A DNA stretch of 5,247 nucleotides from Spirochaetales bacterium (GTDB taxonomy: Bacteria; Spirochaetota; Spirochaetia; ARS1246): assembly GCA_016930115.1 (NCBI GenBank), contig JAFGHN010000170.1, positions 1 through 5,247 on the forward strand, in the 5' to 3' direction. Both the position numbers and the translations under genes were made by a program. Position 1 is the stretch's first letter; each line of letters opens with the position of its first letter. Shown here piece after piece: positions 4,958 to 5,247 of this stretch. The notes beneath the pieces were generated by a model that saw only the letters and a list, made by a program, of their open reading frames with translations, was not told the origin of the DNA and did no database searches.

Positions 4958-5247
4958 TCATATCTTTCTTCCCAGCAGGTACTTCACGCCGATCAAAGCC
5001 GCGCCGAGTAATCCCCGGCGTTCGAGATACATTTTTGCGTACATAAAGGCCGCGTTCCGCGGCGGGATGGTCCTTTTCTTCGTGGAAACCAAAGAGAGGC
5101 TTCCCGTCGGGCAGGTAGTGACGCAGAGACCGCAACCGATACATCTGTCAAGATCGACCTGGGCGGTGGCCGTGCCGGTCAGCCCCACGGCGTCCATCTG
5201 GCATCGTCGCACGCACCGCCCGCAAGCGTTGCACAGTTCGCTGTCCA
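4958..5247 (-). CDS. Double [4Fe-4S] ferredoxin-type protein, C-terminal part, 5' truncated by window
   Basis: The frame is open to the right edge, so the in-frame GTG at 5212 is an internal Val and the protein is longer. The visible 95 residues hold two complete [4Fe-4S] motifs: CNACGRCVRRCQ (Cys 5, 8, 11, 15 of the fragment) and CIGCGLCVTTCP (Cys 35, 38, 41, 45). This is a bacterial-type two-cluster ferredoxin domain acting in low-potential electron transfer. After it come a linker with TIPPRN and a basic, partly hydrophobic tail (FMYAKMYLERRGLLGAALIG, then VKYLLGRKI). The Gln after the first motif's last Cys, in place of the usual Pro, and the VRRCQMDAV context remind me of a larger iron-sulfur protein family common in sulfate-reducing and syntrophic bacteria, where this domain sits at the C-terminal end. 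That assignment is from memory, and the redox partner is unknown. It is convergent with hypB, with a 59-nt gap holding its terminator. Confidence 0.88.
   Translation of the reverse strand, partial: DSELCNACGRCVRRCQMDAVGLTGTATAQVDLDRCIGCGLCVTTCPTGSLSLVSTKKRTIPPRNAAFMYAKMYLERRGLLGAALIGVKYLLGRKI

Overview
The window looks like a piece of chromosome from an anaerobic, moderately GC-rich Gram-negative bacterium, most likely Desulfobacterota (the former Deltaproteobacteria). This is an inference. It rests on a thiamine-diphosphate enzyme, the HypA/HypB nickel-insertion pair, a double [4Fe-4S] ferredoxin-type protein whose sequence style I associate with that group, and an exported FlgO-like protein. 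No marker gene fixes the taxon. There are no RNA genes, CRISPR arrays, transposase genes or phage genes that I can support.

Layout. (1) At 2-649 (+) is the C-terminal third of a thiamine-diphosphate enzyme, cut by the left edge. (2) At 650-805 is a convergent intergenic zone with no credible gene. It holds a very GC-rich perfect hairpin and a ~110-bp inverted-repeat element containing several terminator-like modules. (3) At 2425-806 (-) is a secreted or periplasmic protein with an N-terminal FlgO/CsgG-like domain and three PPC-type beta-sandwich repeats. (4) At 3779-2505 (-), upstream of it on the same strand, is a 12-helix MFS transporter. (5) At 3780-3891 is a short divergent promoter region. 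(6) At 3892-4898 (+) are hypA and hypB, translationally coupled. (7) At 4899-4957 is a convergent gap carrying a second copy of the repeat module, here forming a good intrinsic terminator. (8) At 5247-4958 (-) is the C-terminal part of a double [4Fe-4S] protein, cut by the right edge.

How the genes work together. HypA and HypB deliver nickel to [NiFe]-hydrogenase precursors, so the genome should encode such an enzyme and the other hyp genes elsewhere; none are visible here. The MFS transporter and the FlgO-PPC protein may share a transcript, but their jobs are not obviously linked. The thiamine-diphosphate enzyme and the ferredoxin-type protein belong to neighbouring transcription units.

The most interesting items are the dispersed terminator-like repeat (core GGGTTTTTCGATCTGCCC) present at both convergent junctions, the FlgO plus triple-PPC architecture, and the divergent hypA/MFS promoters that appear to share overlapping -35 hexamers. 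I did not find a clear new multi-gene system.
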